DNA from: Lentinula raphanica
Taxonomy: Eukaryota > Basidiomycota > Agaricomycetes > Agaricales > Omphalotaceae
Length of the DNA stretch: 64,000 nucleotides
Assembly (NCBI GenBank): GCA_027919835.1
Contig: JANVFP010000036.1
Location: forward strand, 248,001-312,000
Direction: 5' to 3'
Shown: one piece after another, positions 47,830-59,948 of the stretch
Numbering within the stretch: the first letter of the stretch is position 1
How the letters are laid out: every line of letters begins with the position of its first letter
Notes under the pieces: generated by a model
What the model was told of the DNA's origin: nothing
Databases searched by the model: none
What the model saw: the letters and a program-made list of their open reading frames with translations, nothing else
Program-made: the position numbers and the translations under genes

Positions 47830-49239
47830 ATGTCTACTGTCCGGTCAACGATACTCAATGATAGCTCAGAGGTCAACCTATACAACGAAAAGCTTTGGAC
47901 TTGCGAGTTGTTTTGGCGCGACCATTATGATTGGCTCAAGAGCAAAGGCTACCTCCTCCGTCCTCGCTTCCATCCAGATTGGGTCCCTTCTTGGATTGGA
48001 ACTTCAGCGAGGCCCCGGGGATGCGAAGATAGCCAAAGTCAACTACTGGTAAGGAATATTGTTCTCTGGCTCGGAGTGCTGTATCGTGTTGACTATTCGC
48101 ATAGATCCCATTCAACCTCGATGCAATCCGTGTTGCAGATGGAAAACCTGTCATGCTCAGGCTCGCAGATGCTCCTTCCATTTCAGACGAACTCAAGATT
48201 GGACGCTTAGTCTCGTCAAAGGATATGCGGTCTGACCCTCGGAATCATTGTATACCCACCTATGATACACTTGAAATTCCTAAACCCACCGACGAAGGAA
48301 AGAACTGTATCGTGGTTATGCCATATCTAGTCGCCTGGGATAAAGTTGATTTCCAGACTGTAGGAGAAGTCGTTGATTTTTGCAGTCAAGTCTTTGAAGT
48401 ACGGTTTATTCCCCGTTGTGTATCAGTTCATGATCTCTCCTGACGGCTACTCACGAACAGGGCTTGCAATTCATGCACAATCAGAATATTGCACATAAGT
48501 TCGTGTTTCAGACTACTCTCCAGCCTAATCACTCAGGCTTTACTGCTAGCGATGCCAAGAATAACAACATCATGATGGACTGGGAGCCTTTATATCTACA
48601 CCCTCCACACTTCCATAGACCCTCGAAGAGAATGGACTGGAAGGGACCATCGAAACCCCGCAACCGCACCCTCTATCCTGTCAGGTACTATTTCATCGAC
48701 TGGGATTTGTCGAAGCAATACGATTCCACCATTCGCACGAATCGTGTTCCAATGCGAGCGTCTCCATACGGTGGTGATAGAACCGTTCCTGAATTTAAGA
48801 GGAATGAACCATGTAATCCTTTCGCGGTAGACGTATACTGTCTGGGCAATGTTATACGACAGAAATTTATTGAGGTACGTTCCATCGAGCTATCCGTATC
48901 ACACAACACATTTAAAGGATCTCTACTTTCATTTAGGGTGACCCCAACGCAGATGATCCTCCTAGACGAAATGTAGGCTTTTTACGGGACCTCATTGCAG
49001 ATATGACCCATGATGATCCTATGAAACGACCTACAATGGACGAGGTCGTCGTACGTTTCGAAGAGATTCGTGAAAAGTTGAGCTGGTGGAAATTACGCTC
49101 ACGGGTTTCGGACAAAACTTTCCCTCTGCTCTTGCACCGTCTATATTCCCCCATACATTGGATTGTTCAACTTTCTTACATTCTTCGTTTGAAACCAGCT
49201 ATCCCGAAACACAAATACTCTCCTCCTCCTCAGTTGTGA
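47830..49239 (+). CDS. Kinase-like protein K6
   Basis: Exons 47830-48048, 48105-48398, 48461-48498, 48550-48874 and 48937-49239 give 392 aa. The N-terminus (MSTVRSTILNDSSEVNLYN) and the stretch before the first intron (TSARPRGCEDSQSQLL) are shared with K7 but not with K3-K5, so K6 and K7 form a subgroup. Motifs are PVMLRLAD, HNDAKNNN, FIDWDLSKQYD, DVYCLGN and KRPTMDEVV; the end is SPPPQL. Confidence 0.85.
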
Positions 49240-50170
49240 TAATTAGATACTCTTTGCTACATTGTCCAAATGCTTTGCTTGTATGTTTGACCATTGATTA
49301 ATGTCTTCTGGAACTTGCTTTTTGTTAAATCATTGTCGAAATTGTTTTGAACTCTCTCTACACATTGTTCAATCTTAACCTTGGGCGGCCAACTAGTACA
49401 ACTTCAGTCGTTACAACCATGTGGAGGATTGTAAATGGTTATATCTCATTGTATTTTTACAAATTACTGGACCCACACACACCCAGGTCCCCAGTAGTTT
49501 TGATACTTCGCTGTCATTCCCGCGACAGTTCATTGACTCGAGTTCACCGTTGAATGATACGAGCTGACCCCCTTGACAAGGTTTTTTGTTCTGGTCAAAA
49601 AAAAGGTATCCGTAGTCCTGACCCCTCTTCGTCTTACAAGGAAGGGCTGCAAAGTCCAAACAGTCGCCGAGTACTCCCATACGACACAGCCGTGATCATA
49701 GTGTGCAGCCTTCGATCGATCCCCTCTTCATGGCTAGTCAGTAGTAACCATAGCAGCTTTTAGTACTTGCGAGGAGAAGTGTGGTCTGTACTTTGTGCCT
49801 CTTTCACGAAATCCGAGATATCAGAAACGTCATTGGAAGACGAAGACCTGATCAGTTTCCTAGCTTTGATAGATCGAAGCTGCATGCTGTTTCATCGAAC
49901 AAGGCCAATTTCAGCAGAGAAGGTTCCATGAAAACAAGCTTCCGTCGTCTTTCTTTCCGTCTCATTGAGTTGAATGATGTATTCCATATCCTTCTTGCCC
50001 TTGTCATGGATATAGTGGAGAGGATCTCTACTAACACTAAGTAGGATTGACGCACTTGCGGCCAAAGCATGACAACGAGGTGAAGTGCATTGTTCAAGGT
50101 GAGGATGATGAAGGACGCGATTCGATAAGGATACAAGCTGCGAATATGACACTCGAATGGGTACGTATAT
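49240..50170. repeat. Post-kinase tail repeat after K6
   Basis: This is the counterpart of 42718-43680: the same CCAGGTCCCCAGTAG, CTTGACAAGG and CACGAAATCCGAGATATC blocks in the same order. Non-coding. Confidence 0.65.
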
Positions 50171-51695
50171 CGCCTAAATCAGACCATGATTGCAAGTCCA
50201 GCAAGATTGTGTTTCAAAACCGAACTTTCGACGTCTCCCTCGTAGTATCCTCACCCGTAAAAGGCCGTGCAAGCATTGTAGGCAAAAAGTCGTTGAGAGC
50301 TACATCCAGACTGTCCGCCATAACTTCAGTCGTACCGTAGCCAGCAAAATCTCTTCGCGGCACGACGTACGCCGCTTTCGAATAAGGCTCGACGATATGG
50401 TCGCGGTTCGCTTTCCACTGCCAGGAGGTACAGTGAGGTAGGTATAGGAGCGTTGGTAACGGTAAAGACTGGAAGGCTCGAACTGCTTATGGAAAGGATC
50501 AAAGCAACTGTTCGATTATCTCCCTCCCAAATCTTGTTTTACACCGCAAGCGGCAAGATTAGTCCGAGAAATCAGCATTCAAGATCCGTATTCGTTCCCC
50601 ATCCAGGATTGGACAAGGGATTGATTTTTTGCGAGGTTCATGAGGTATCCAGTCCGAGATATCGAGTATGCACGGACAAGACGCCGAATCTTTGGTGGAA
50701 AGGAGGTTCAGTGAGCTGGCAAAAAAGAAGTTCAACGATATGCCTGGTGGTATCAGGTTTGCGAAAGCCATGATATTCGAGGGCGCCCCGTCGACCCGGA
50801 GACAACTCGCACTGCGAGCGATTCATCCAAGGTACTCAAACACTCTTTGACGCGGCAAGGGACCTCAACCGAGCCTCCAAAATATGCAACTGCGTCTTTG
50901 TAAGCTCTCCTACCCTGCAATTTCGAGTACTTGCTCACTTCTCCTTTGTGATCTGAGGCAAGTGGTGCTATCTCGAATTCTGATGCAGGAGCAGCGTCGC
51001 ACCAGTGATGGATTCGATACAAGTGTCGACGGCTATGATATTTTGTTCGAACCGGCCGTAATATTGCTTGCAAAGAAATACGGATTTCATATGCACACGG
51101 AAGCGACTCAGAAATAACGCATCTCAGTCCAGCAATTGCAGGACACGAGCGGTGCAAGAATGGAGGAGAGGAGTATGAGCCCATCATTTCACACATGAAC
51201 GAGTGGCGGTTCTTCACTGGTTGAGAGCAAGTTCAGAATTGCCAGTGAAGAGGGCAAACGGGGAAGGCAGCGAACTTCTAACAGGGAATGATGTAGAACG
51301 GCGATCGCGGAAGAGACGATGGGGACACGGCCGTGAGACTCTAGAGGATGGGGTCCACTTGACGGCGACGAAAGATTTTGTCAAGCAATAGGCAGGGTCC
51401 TCAGTGAGAGTGAGATTGGGGTTTTCGGCCACTGCAAAGGCGGATTAGCACCGACCGTACAGTGAGGTGGAATTGGCAAAATACTGACATTTGACATTTG
51501 TTGTCGGATATTCCTCTTGCATAATCAGGAAACTCGCTTTGAAGTAGGAGAGATTGAGCCCCAATCAATCCGGAGACTGCTTCAGTCACTCCACCTCGAC
51601 TGTTCGATCGAGTCCGGCAGATACAAACTGGGTTGGACGACTCCAGGAGCTTCAATGATGACTTCCAATTGGGAACTCGTGAATGTGTAGACATC
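50171..51695 (-). pseudogene. Decayed DUF2828 gene copy 2
   Basis: A duplicate of pseudogene 1 at an offset of about 6.5 kb, with the same indels relative to the intact gene (for example around 50440-50560 and 50640-50760) plus its own changes. Blocks corresponding to the vWA region (50780-50880) and to GTGAGAC...CCACTTGACGG (51330-51370) are visible. No long frame survives. Confidence 0.7.
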
Positions 51696-53933
51696 GACTT
51701 TCAGAGCCGGTGACGAATAGGGTACAGATTCAAGTAGGACTCTTGACGATGGAAGCAAACTTTGAACTTGGGTAAAACAACCACGCTTTCCAGGTGCCTA
51801 CAAGGGTCGTCTTGAGTTCCAGCTCAAGGTCATCGTCAGAGAGGCCTCCATGGACATTCTACCGCTATATCAGGCGGGTCAGGTTTAGAGTAAATCAAGT
51901 GACAGCATTTTGACGCACGATACAAGTCAAGATAACCGACACCAAGCTGGCGCAGGACGCGATATTCATGTCATGTAGTTTATTTGAGAAGTTTTGAAGC
52001 GTCTTTTGAGAGTTCAGCACCGCGCGCTTCAAAAATCCTCTGTTGCTGCATCATATATCGCGAGAGTGTATGTGTTCCAGCTAGTCAAGGTCGTTGACGG
52101 TTGAACGCGTCGAGCGAGTTGGCCGTTGAAGACACAAGGGTCGTGAGAAATTGACATGACCGTGGCCTGCTCGGCTCCTTTCGGCATAATCCATCTCCTA
52201 TCACTTTCTTAAATTCTTTGAACTAATCGTCGACTCGACCAACGCCGGCATTCGCTAACAGTCGCCAACCTCTTGCCAGTCTTGGCCTCAGCTTGCTGTC
52301 CCTGCCCGTCTGTTAAGAATGTTCCTCGAACTCAGATGAACTTCTGAACGCCGCTGATTAGCTTGCAAGACAATGCTATGCTAGGATATCCTTCATGCTT
52401 AGTGCTGTCATCTTCACGCCATCCATCCAAGGTGTGCAACGTTGAACAAGACATCGGAGCAGATACTGTAGAGACGGTACCACGGAGATCAGAGTAGGTT
52501 TCTGTGGATTGTCGAAATCTTTTCGAATACCGCCAGAGCAAAGCAGGTTCAGCATGCCGCGCAGGGTCGTACTGGAAATATGCATCTGGTGACCTCGCCA
52601 CATCACGCAATGGGACAGATAAGAACGGTCTGGTGTTGCTCGTCTCAGCCCAAGAGTATCCTAGGCCGTTTAGGGAAACAGGATTAGAGTCGGCGGTAAA
52701 TATTCCGAGGGATTGCATGTGCTCCAAGCTCTTTGAACAAATACTTACTCCTTCCCAGCTCCTTTTCGCACCCTTCCATCATTCTACCCCGCAAAATCTC
52801 GTTCCATTTTGAGGGCTCTGTGAAGTTTGAATTCAGATACCCATCAAATCCCTCACAAAATGACAGTGATAGCAATGCTACTACAGGCGTATGATTCGAT
52901 GTGCGGGGCAATGACTTGAATTCACTTGCATGAACGACTGACGACATCTTGCGGAGTCATCGAGTGTCTCTAGAAGTATAAGCTGGGAGGGAATTGGAAT
53001 CGGTGTGCGGAATTTGCAAGTTACACTGCATTATGGGACGGGTAAACGAAGGTAAACGTGGATTCTCATTTGCTTGCTGGGCCCTTGTTGCAAGTGTAAG
53101 CCATGTTGCGTCTTTTGGACCCAGAACTTCACAGTCTGTATATCGAACGCGACACTCACGTTGCTTTCATGTAGGCTTGTCACCTCACAGAGGTTTATCT
53201 CCGTCGAAAAACATTGGAACCGCTGTAAGGTTCAACTTGGATTAACCCAGAAAAGTTCGCACTACGCGATATCTCCACCTTCGACGCTATGTATGACCTG
53301 CTGACTGAAACGAACGATACAAGACCATATGGGTAGTAACCAGTTATCGGTACTACGCATCACCAACAACTCATTTGATCTCTGGCGGTGTTGAATGTCA
53401 TAACGTTTCATTCGCAAAGTCCAAAGCGCCGTGCATGTTCTCGAGCAAGTGCAGCATTCGTAATTTCATTTGCTGGCTATAGCTACCTCATCTTGGCTCG
53501 TCTGGACATCGAAATTCGAGAAACTTAGAGACTCGGAGGGGGCAGGATGTTCATTCATTCGACGTGTTCCAACGGAGTCCGTCAATGAAATGAATGATTT
53601 GAGACATATTTTCCTCCGAATACATTAGACTTACTGATAACACCACGAATCAGTGCTTATCCAACTCCCAGAACGAGATACTCCCTGATACTCCAGGATA
53701 CTCCTATCTCCACCAACACAAATTCCCTCTGTTCCCGGAAATGTGTCCTCATTTAGACTAGCTGCTACTCAAGACTTATCGGACTGGAATGGGATATAAC
53801 AGTCGTGCAATCCTCTGTTCATACCCCAGAGCTGGTCTCCCCCACTATTCGAAGCAAACACCTCGCATCGTGCACTCGAAGTATTCAACTCAATCTCCAC
53901 TCACGCTATCTGCCCATACGCTCATCATTCGCA
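51696..53933. other. Spacer with duplicated remnants
   Basis: 52330-52600 resembles the region before F2c. The rest has no recognisable gene, RNA or repeat. A 131-codon minus-strand frame (52332-52727) may be a remnant of the same unknown decayed gene. Confidence 0.4.
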
Positions 53934-54773
53934 ATGGTTCGACTCAGGACAACTATCACCATTCTCTCTGCCTTCGGGACTGCCTTTGTTCTCGCTGTCC
54001 CGCTCTATTCTGGCACCTCTAGCAGTCCCCCTCTGCAGCCAACTCAGACCGTCCAACGCAGTGGTGAGTTCCGTAGTACGCTCTAAACGATATAGACATG
54101 GACTCATAAACGCTGTTCATGCTACTCTCTCAACTTAGCGGGGACACCGGTGACGTCTGGCCCAGCTGTTCCCAGTCCGAGTATTCCTAGTAGTCCGCAG
54201 GCTCAAGAGAACTACTGTAGTAACCCAGGTATATCATACTTCTGCTTCGTTGGTTTAGTTGATGCTAATGCCCTCCTCCTTTCAATCATTCTAGCCGCTT
54301 CTTCGTCGAGCATTTCTGTCCATATGCTCAGCCATGGACTACAGTTGCCTTCGGGACTTGCAGTCCGACTCGACGAATTGGGTTCACAAATCTTGTCCGG
54401 ATCAGGGGACGAAAAAAACCGAATCATCTTTAACTCAGTGGTCGGGGTTTACGAACACGCGGCCTCGTCCGTCCCCCGCGCCTCGTGGGGACTTCATCCA
54501 GATCGCTGTACCGAAGACTTCTTAGACCAGATGCGTAATCTGGAGGCCTTGCTTCAGCTTAAGCTGCTGTATTCTGTGATCTTCGGTCCCTCACTTACAT
54601 ACAAGGATGATTGGGATCACTTGATGCGCAATATGCAGAATGCGAAGGAAGTTGGTCTGAAAATTTTGGACAACGATAGTCTGGGAAAGCTGGACAAAAT
54701 CTTCGAGGCAACCTGGATTAACTCCATTGAAATAAGGAAGAGTTATGGCAATTATGATTGGATCCACTATTAG
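53934..54773 (+). CDS. Small secreted protein, unknown
   Basis: Exons 53934-54063, 54139-54228 and 54295-54773 give 232 aa. The signal peptide is TITILSAFGTAFVLAVP, followed by a Ser/Pro-rich stretch of about 45 residues (SPSIPSSPQAQENYC). The rest is a helical, largely polar domain with LSHGLQLPSGLAVRLDE, LEALLQLKLLYSVIFGPSL and MRNMQNAKEVGLKIL. Few cysteines. No clear similarity to secreted proteins A and B beyond the signal peptide. Its place inside the kinase cluster is notable, but no functional link is shown. Confidence 0.65.
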
Positions 54774-55249
54774 TCTAGAGGCGGTGAATGGTGATCTGCA
54801 AAGCAAAGGGAAATTTGAACGAGGTAAATACTAATAGTGGTCACTTCGGTTTTGAATTGTCGATGTCTGACGTTGGCCTTTGTTAGTTCAATGGAAGTAA
54901 AGTGCGCAACAGGATGTTTGTCTCTGGTGCCTATAATATGTATTATTACCGTGTACTATAGAAATTCAAGCTCAAAAGTTACCACTCTTTACCTGCATGA
55001 CAAGATGAGTGCCCACTCTGTAACAGTATAATTGATACAGGAGTCGATGGGTTATGTCGGACTGGGTATTCCGTCCTTGGTATTGCGACTCGTAGTCGGA
55101 AGTCAATGAGAAGGCTTAGAACATAGAGGATGTAATGAAGCATTTGATTGAAACATCATGATTATCATTAGAAATCCAAAAAAGTTGAACAATAAAGAGG
55201 ATGAAGGAATGTCCGTGCTTGAAGGCGTGAGCATGGACATGGTCAGAAG
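54774..55249. other. Intergenic, convergent with K7
   Basis: A 476-bp A/T-rich spacer between the secreted gene and the K7 stop codon. No gene seen. It lacks the tail blocks found after K3-K6. Confidence 0.5.
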
Positions 55250-56692
55250 CTATTGATAGAGAAGAGAACATGTGTGAGTATTGGAATGTTGGGGGGAGTG
55301 TTTCGGGATGGCTGGTTTCCACCGAAGAATATAAGTGAGTTGAATTATCCAATGTATCGGGGAATATAGACGGTGTAAGAGCAAAGGGAATGTTTTGTCC
55401 GATACCCGTGAGCGTAATTTCCACCAGCTCAACTTTTTCCGAATCTCTTCGAAGCGTGTAACAACTTCGTCCATCGTAGGTCGTTTCATAGGATCATCAT
55501 GGGTCATATCTGCAATGAGGTCCCGTAGGAACCCTACATTTCGTCTAGGGGGATCATCTACGTTTGGGTCACCCTGAACAGAGGTAGTAGAGATACTTTA
55601 TATTGGTTGTGGAATACGGCCCATAGCTGAATGAACCTTACCTCAATGAATTTCTGTCGTATGACATTGCCTAGGCAGTATACGTCCACTGCGAAAGGAT
55701 TACAGAGTTCATTCCTCTTGAATTCGGGAACTGTTCGATCACCACCGTATCCTGGATATCGCATTGGAACCCGGTTTGTGCGAATAATGGGATCGTATTG
55801 CTTCGACAAATCCCAGTCGATGAAATAGTACCTGACAGGATAGAAGGTGCGGTTGCGGGGCTTCGATGGTCCCTTCCAGTCCATTCTCTTTGAGGGTCTA
55901 TGGAAGTGTGGAGGGTGTGAATATAAAGGGTCCCAGTCCATCATGATGTTGTTATTCTTGGCGTCGCTGGCAGTCAAGCCTGAGTGAGTAAAATATTGGA
56001 GAGTATTCTAAAACACCAACTTATGTGCAATGTTCTGATTGTGCATGAATTGCAAGCCCTGTCCGTGAGTAGTCGTCATGAGAAATCGTGAGCTGATACG
56101 CGACGGAAAACAAACCGCACTTCAAAGACTTGACTGCAAAAATCAATAACTTCTCCTACAGTCTGAAAATCAACTTTGTCCCAGGCGACTAGATATGGCA
56201 TAACCACGATACAGGTCTTTCCTTCGTCAGTCGCTTTAGGAATTTCGAGACGGTCATAGGTGGGTATACAATGGTTTCGAGGGTCAGACCGCATATCCTT
56301 TGACGAGACTATGCGTCCAATCTTGAGTTCATCTGAAATGGATGGAGCGTCTGCTATCCTGAGCATCACAGGTTTTCCATCCGCAACACGAATCGCGTCA
56401 AGGTTGTGTGGAATCTATGCGAAGAGTCAACCCGACACAACACTCGGACTGAGAGAACAGTATTTCTTACCAGTAGCTGACTTTGGCTATCTTCACATCC
56501 TCGGGGCCTCGCCGATGTCCCAACCCAAGAAGGGACCCAATCTGGATGGAAGCGAGGACGGAGGAGGTAGCCTTTGCTCTTGAGCCAATCATAATGGTCG
56601 CGCCAAAACAACTCGCAGGTCCAAAGCTTTTCGTTGTATAGATTGACTTCTGAGTTACCATTGAACATTGTTGAACTGGCTCTCATAGACAT
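55250..56692 (-). CDS. Kinase-like protein K7 (inverted copy)
   Basis: Exons 56692-56471, 56414-56121, 56058-56021, 55966-55642 and 55573-55250 give 400 aa. It is the only copy on the minus strand. The N-terminal part (SSTMFNGNSEVNLYN... WTCELFWRDHYDWLK, TSARPRGCEDSQSQLL) groups it with K6. Motifs: PVMLRIAD, HNDAKNNN, FIDWDLSKQYD, DVYCLGN, KRPTMDEVV. The C-terminus is replaced by PKHSPQHSNTHTCSLLYQ. No F2 gene lies upstream; the next gene is the intact DUF2828 gene in the same orientation. Confidence 0.85.
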
Positions 56693-57126
56693 GATGGGCG
56701 AAGTGCAGGTGTTTTCACGTTACATACTCAGTGGTGGTTCTGGTGATAAAGGATTTCTACAAGTCGTCGTGAGAATTTATCCGTTTTTTCATGCTTCAAG
56801 TTCTTTGTATTCCTGGCAATGACCAACGTTCCCGCAGTTCTATCACCTTCACAAACCCGTTGTTGTGCTTGTATCACCAATGTTTGCCACGGAAATGCTC
56901 AAAGAACAACGAAACCCATATTGATACTATAGAAGCTCAATAATCTGGGTCTCGATACATACCTCATGGTTGAAAACTGAAATTTTATTTGAACTATGTC
57001 AGTACCACCGATGCAAATTATTGAGAAGTGTCAACATGAATTGGGATGAGAGAGAGATGGGCGATAAGTAATGATACAATCTGTGGTATGATACAAAAAT
57101 TGCTCCTGGGTATATGTGTTGCAAGC
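56693..57126. other. Spacer between DUF2828 gene and K7
   Basis: 434 bp holding the K7 promoter and the DUF2828 3' UTR. No gene. The kinase promoter blocks seen before K3-K6 are only faintly recognisable. Confidence 0.5.
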
Positions 57127-59375
57127 TCAATCCATAACTACAAGTCCGTCGAAACTGGATTTCATGACCGAACGTTTCATGATATTCACCGGGTTGAATT
57201 TCTCCGAATCGTCTGTTTCCATCTTCCCAACCTTCTCCCAGTCACCGTCCACCTCATCCTCTTCGCCCATGAAGACCTTGAGCATCGAAGGCGAAAAGCC
57301 ATTCATCAAAGCCACACCTTCCCTCTCCGCCGTGACTTCAGTCGTACCACGACCAGCTAGATCCCAATACACAATTCGAGGTACCTCGTACCCGGCCTTC
57401 TCATAAGCTTCGACGATGTGGTCATGATTCGTTTTCCAACTTTCCCCACTGACACTGGCACTGTTATAGGTGTCCCGCCGAGCTTCGTCGAACTGCATAT
57501 CCGAGAACACGAATAGCTGTTTGATCATATCCTCTTTCGGAATCTTGTTCTTCACCGCAAGCGGCAAAAGGAGGTCCAAGAACACGGCGTTGAAATCCGT
57601 GTTCATACCCCAATCGGCGTTCAATATGGTATTGACTGTCTTCGCGAGGCTCATTGACGGATCGAGTTTGACGAATTGGGGGTAGGCGGAGAAAGTGATG
57701 AAGCCTTGGTCAAAGGGAGGCTTAGCGAGCTGAGCCAGGAGAAGGGATAAGGATATAGCTGGTGCGATTGGCTCAGGGTTGCGAGATTTAGAGTTTTCAA
57801 GAACACCCATGGACCCAGAGACATCACAGATTGCAAGTGAGTTGTCTAAGGCACCGGACTCCTTCATGCGCGCAACAAGGGAGTTCCATTGAGCCTCTAA
57901 CACACGCAGCCGCATCTCTGCAAGCTCTTTCTTGAAGGCCTCATATTTTGGGTACTTGCTCTCTGTTTGAGCGGAGCTAAGTTTGACTACCTCAGTGACA
58001 ATCTGATGAGGAAGAAGCGTCGCGCCACTGATTGATTTTTTACCGCTTTCGACGTCCATGAGATATTGCTGGAACCGGTCGGGATCGTGCTTGAAGAAAT
58101 GCTCGGTATTATTCTTCATGCACACGGAAGCAACGCGATTGTAGCGTATTTCGGACCATCGATTGGAGGACATGAGTGGTTCAGGAAGGAGCAGAAGGGT
58201 CCGAAGAGGATTGAGAATCCAACGACCTATGTAGGAACGAAGGATCATATACTGGTCAAAAGCAGATTCAGGATTGCTACCGAATTGAGCAGAATCAAAG
58301 GAGGAGAGGGCGGACGGAAATGGTTGGGATATTCGTGCCCGTGAATGATGTAGGAGAAGGGCAATCGCAGAAGAGATATTGGTGACACGATCGTGAGACG
58401 CTCCAGGGGATGGGGCCCACTTGCCGGCAAGAGAAAGCTTTTTGAGCAATGGGACGTGATCCTCGTCTGGCGTAAGCTGCTGAAGATCATGGACAATCTG
58501 AAGGTCCTTGATCAACTGATCAACAAACAGTCGGGTCACCATCACGTATAGGGCGCGATATGTGGGATTCTCCAGACGTTTTTCGAGAATTTTATACCTT
58601 TCTTCGCCGACCTGGACACGCTTGGCTTTAGCGAGTGCAAGCTGCTCCGCTGCGCGCTGTTGACGCTGTTCGGCAGTGAGTACCTGTTTGGGCTTGCTTC
58701 GGGGATATGTGTACTGGTTGCGTGGATGGTGTAAAAAGGTGGCTTCCATGGAGTCGAGCTCGTTGGTGGTTGCAAGTGCTAAGATGTTGAGCAGGTCTTT
58801 CCAATAACCATGAGAGAAGGGAAATTCAGGCCGTTTTTTGTTCAGACACACAGGGCTAACCAGCATGTGTAAGTTCGTTATGGCCGTTCGAGGATGATTC
58901 TTGTAAAGCCAGCCAAAAGCCCTAAATGTCGGAAGTGATATGAGCATCTCGAAACTTGAACAACGAAGTTCGGTACATGCCTGTAAAAACCTTCTCTTTC
59001 CGACTTGCCGTCGTGGATACTTCGCAGCTGCCATATAAGTCGCAAGGTCAAGCCAGGATCTTCCTTCCAGGATTTAGTCAAAAGGTTGTCTAGAGTATTG
59101 GCATCACTGTAAGGGTTCAGACCGTTAAAGGCGTCGACCGTCGGAGAAAGAGTAGACGACAGGGCAGGAGCGCCGTTCTCAGTAAGAGTGAGATAAGCCG
59201 AGGCTTGCAGCGCGTCCATCATTGCATTTCTGGGAGCAGGAGCAGCCTGCGCATCTGTGACCACAACGTCGTCGGGTTTAGGTGGCAGAAGGACATCGAG
59301 GAAATTGACGTCGTAGAGTTCAGGAACGTGAGGCATGGTGAATTTTTGAGTGGTGAGGTTAATGGTAGAAGCCAT
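57127..59375 (-). CDS. DUF2828 / vWA-like protein (intact)
   Basis: Exons 59375-58981 and 58921-57127 give 729 aa. The 59-bp intron has a GC donor (TTTTACAG then GCATGT) and TTTAG acceptor; it joins SEREGFYR to AFGWLYKNHPRTA, restoring the family sequence. The N-terminus holds NFLDVLLPP. A middle Gln/Ala-rich helix (EQRQQRAAEQLALAKAKR) precedes WKDLLNILAL-like family blocks, and a von Willebrand A-type fold near residue 497 has the MIDAS motif CDVSGSMG, then FDQGFITFSAYPQFV and LFVFSDMQFDEA. These are hallmarks of DUF2828 proteins, distantly like Ro60/TROVE proteins. Biochemical function is unknown. Two decayed relatives lie in the kinase cluster. Confidence 0.85.
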
Positions 59376-59948
59376 TCTGTACTGAGAGGTGTGAGTACTC
59401 TTGATAGATGAAATCGACTGTTGAGATATTCGTACAAGACGAATGAGAGACCCGTGTGCGCAAAGCGCTCTTTTTATACTGCATGATAGAAGTCCAGCTG
59501 TCATAGGCAGTGTAATCGCGGAGTCAAGACTTGTCAAGAACGAGTCAAGCGAGGTCAAGCGCAGTCAAGACTCAAGATGATTTATGTAGTCTGTAAGGTG
59601 GAGTCAAAGAATGGAGATGAGAATATGATGAATTGACTCACAGCGCCCAGGGCTACAGATGTAAATGATCGGAACCGAGATTAGATTATCGAAAATATCC
59701 TTATCTGGCTCGATATCAGTCGCTTTGACCGGGCTCTGAGAGGAAGAGAACAAAGATATCATAACGAAGTTTTCTTGACAAGCAGGAGAAGGAGAAGGAC
59801 TCGATGAGTCATCGCTGTTGGCCACTGTGAACACGTGCCCTTTAACCCCTAATTACCAACCAGTGACTACCGAGCGGCCCCGAATGAAATATGAAATTCA
59901 GACACTTGTTTCTTGTCCTCCATCAACCAGTGGACTCTTGCCATCTCA
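59376..59948. promoter_or_regulatory. Divergent intergenic region DUF2828 / F-box gene
   Basis: 573 bp between two start codons on opposite strands. It contains imperfect direct repeats of GTCAAG (59528-59573). No gene called. Confidence 0.45.
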
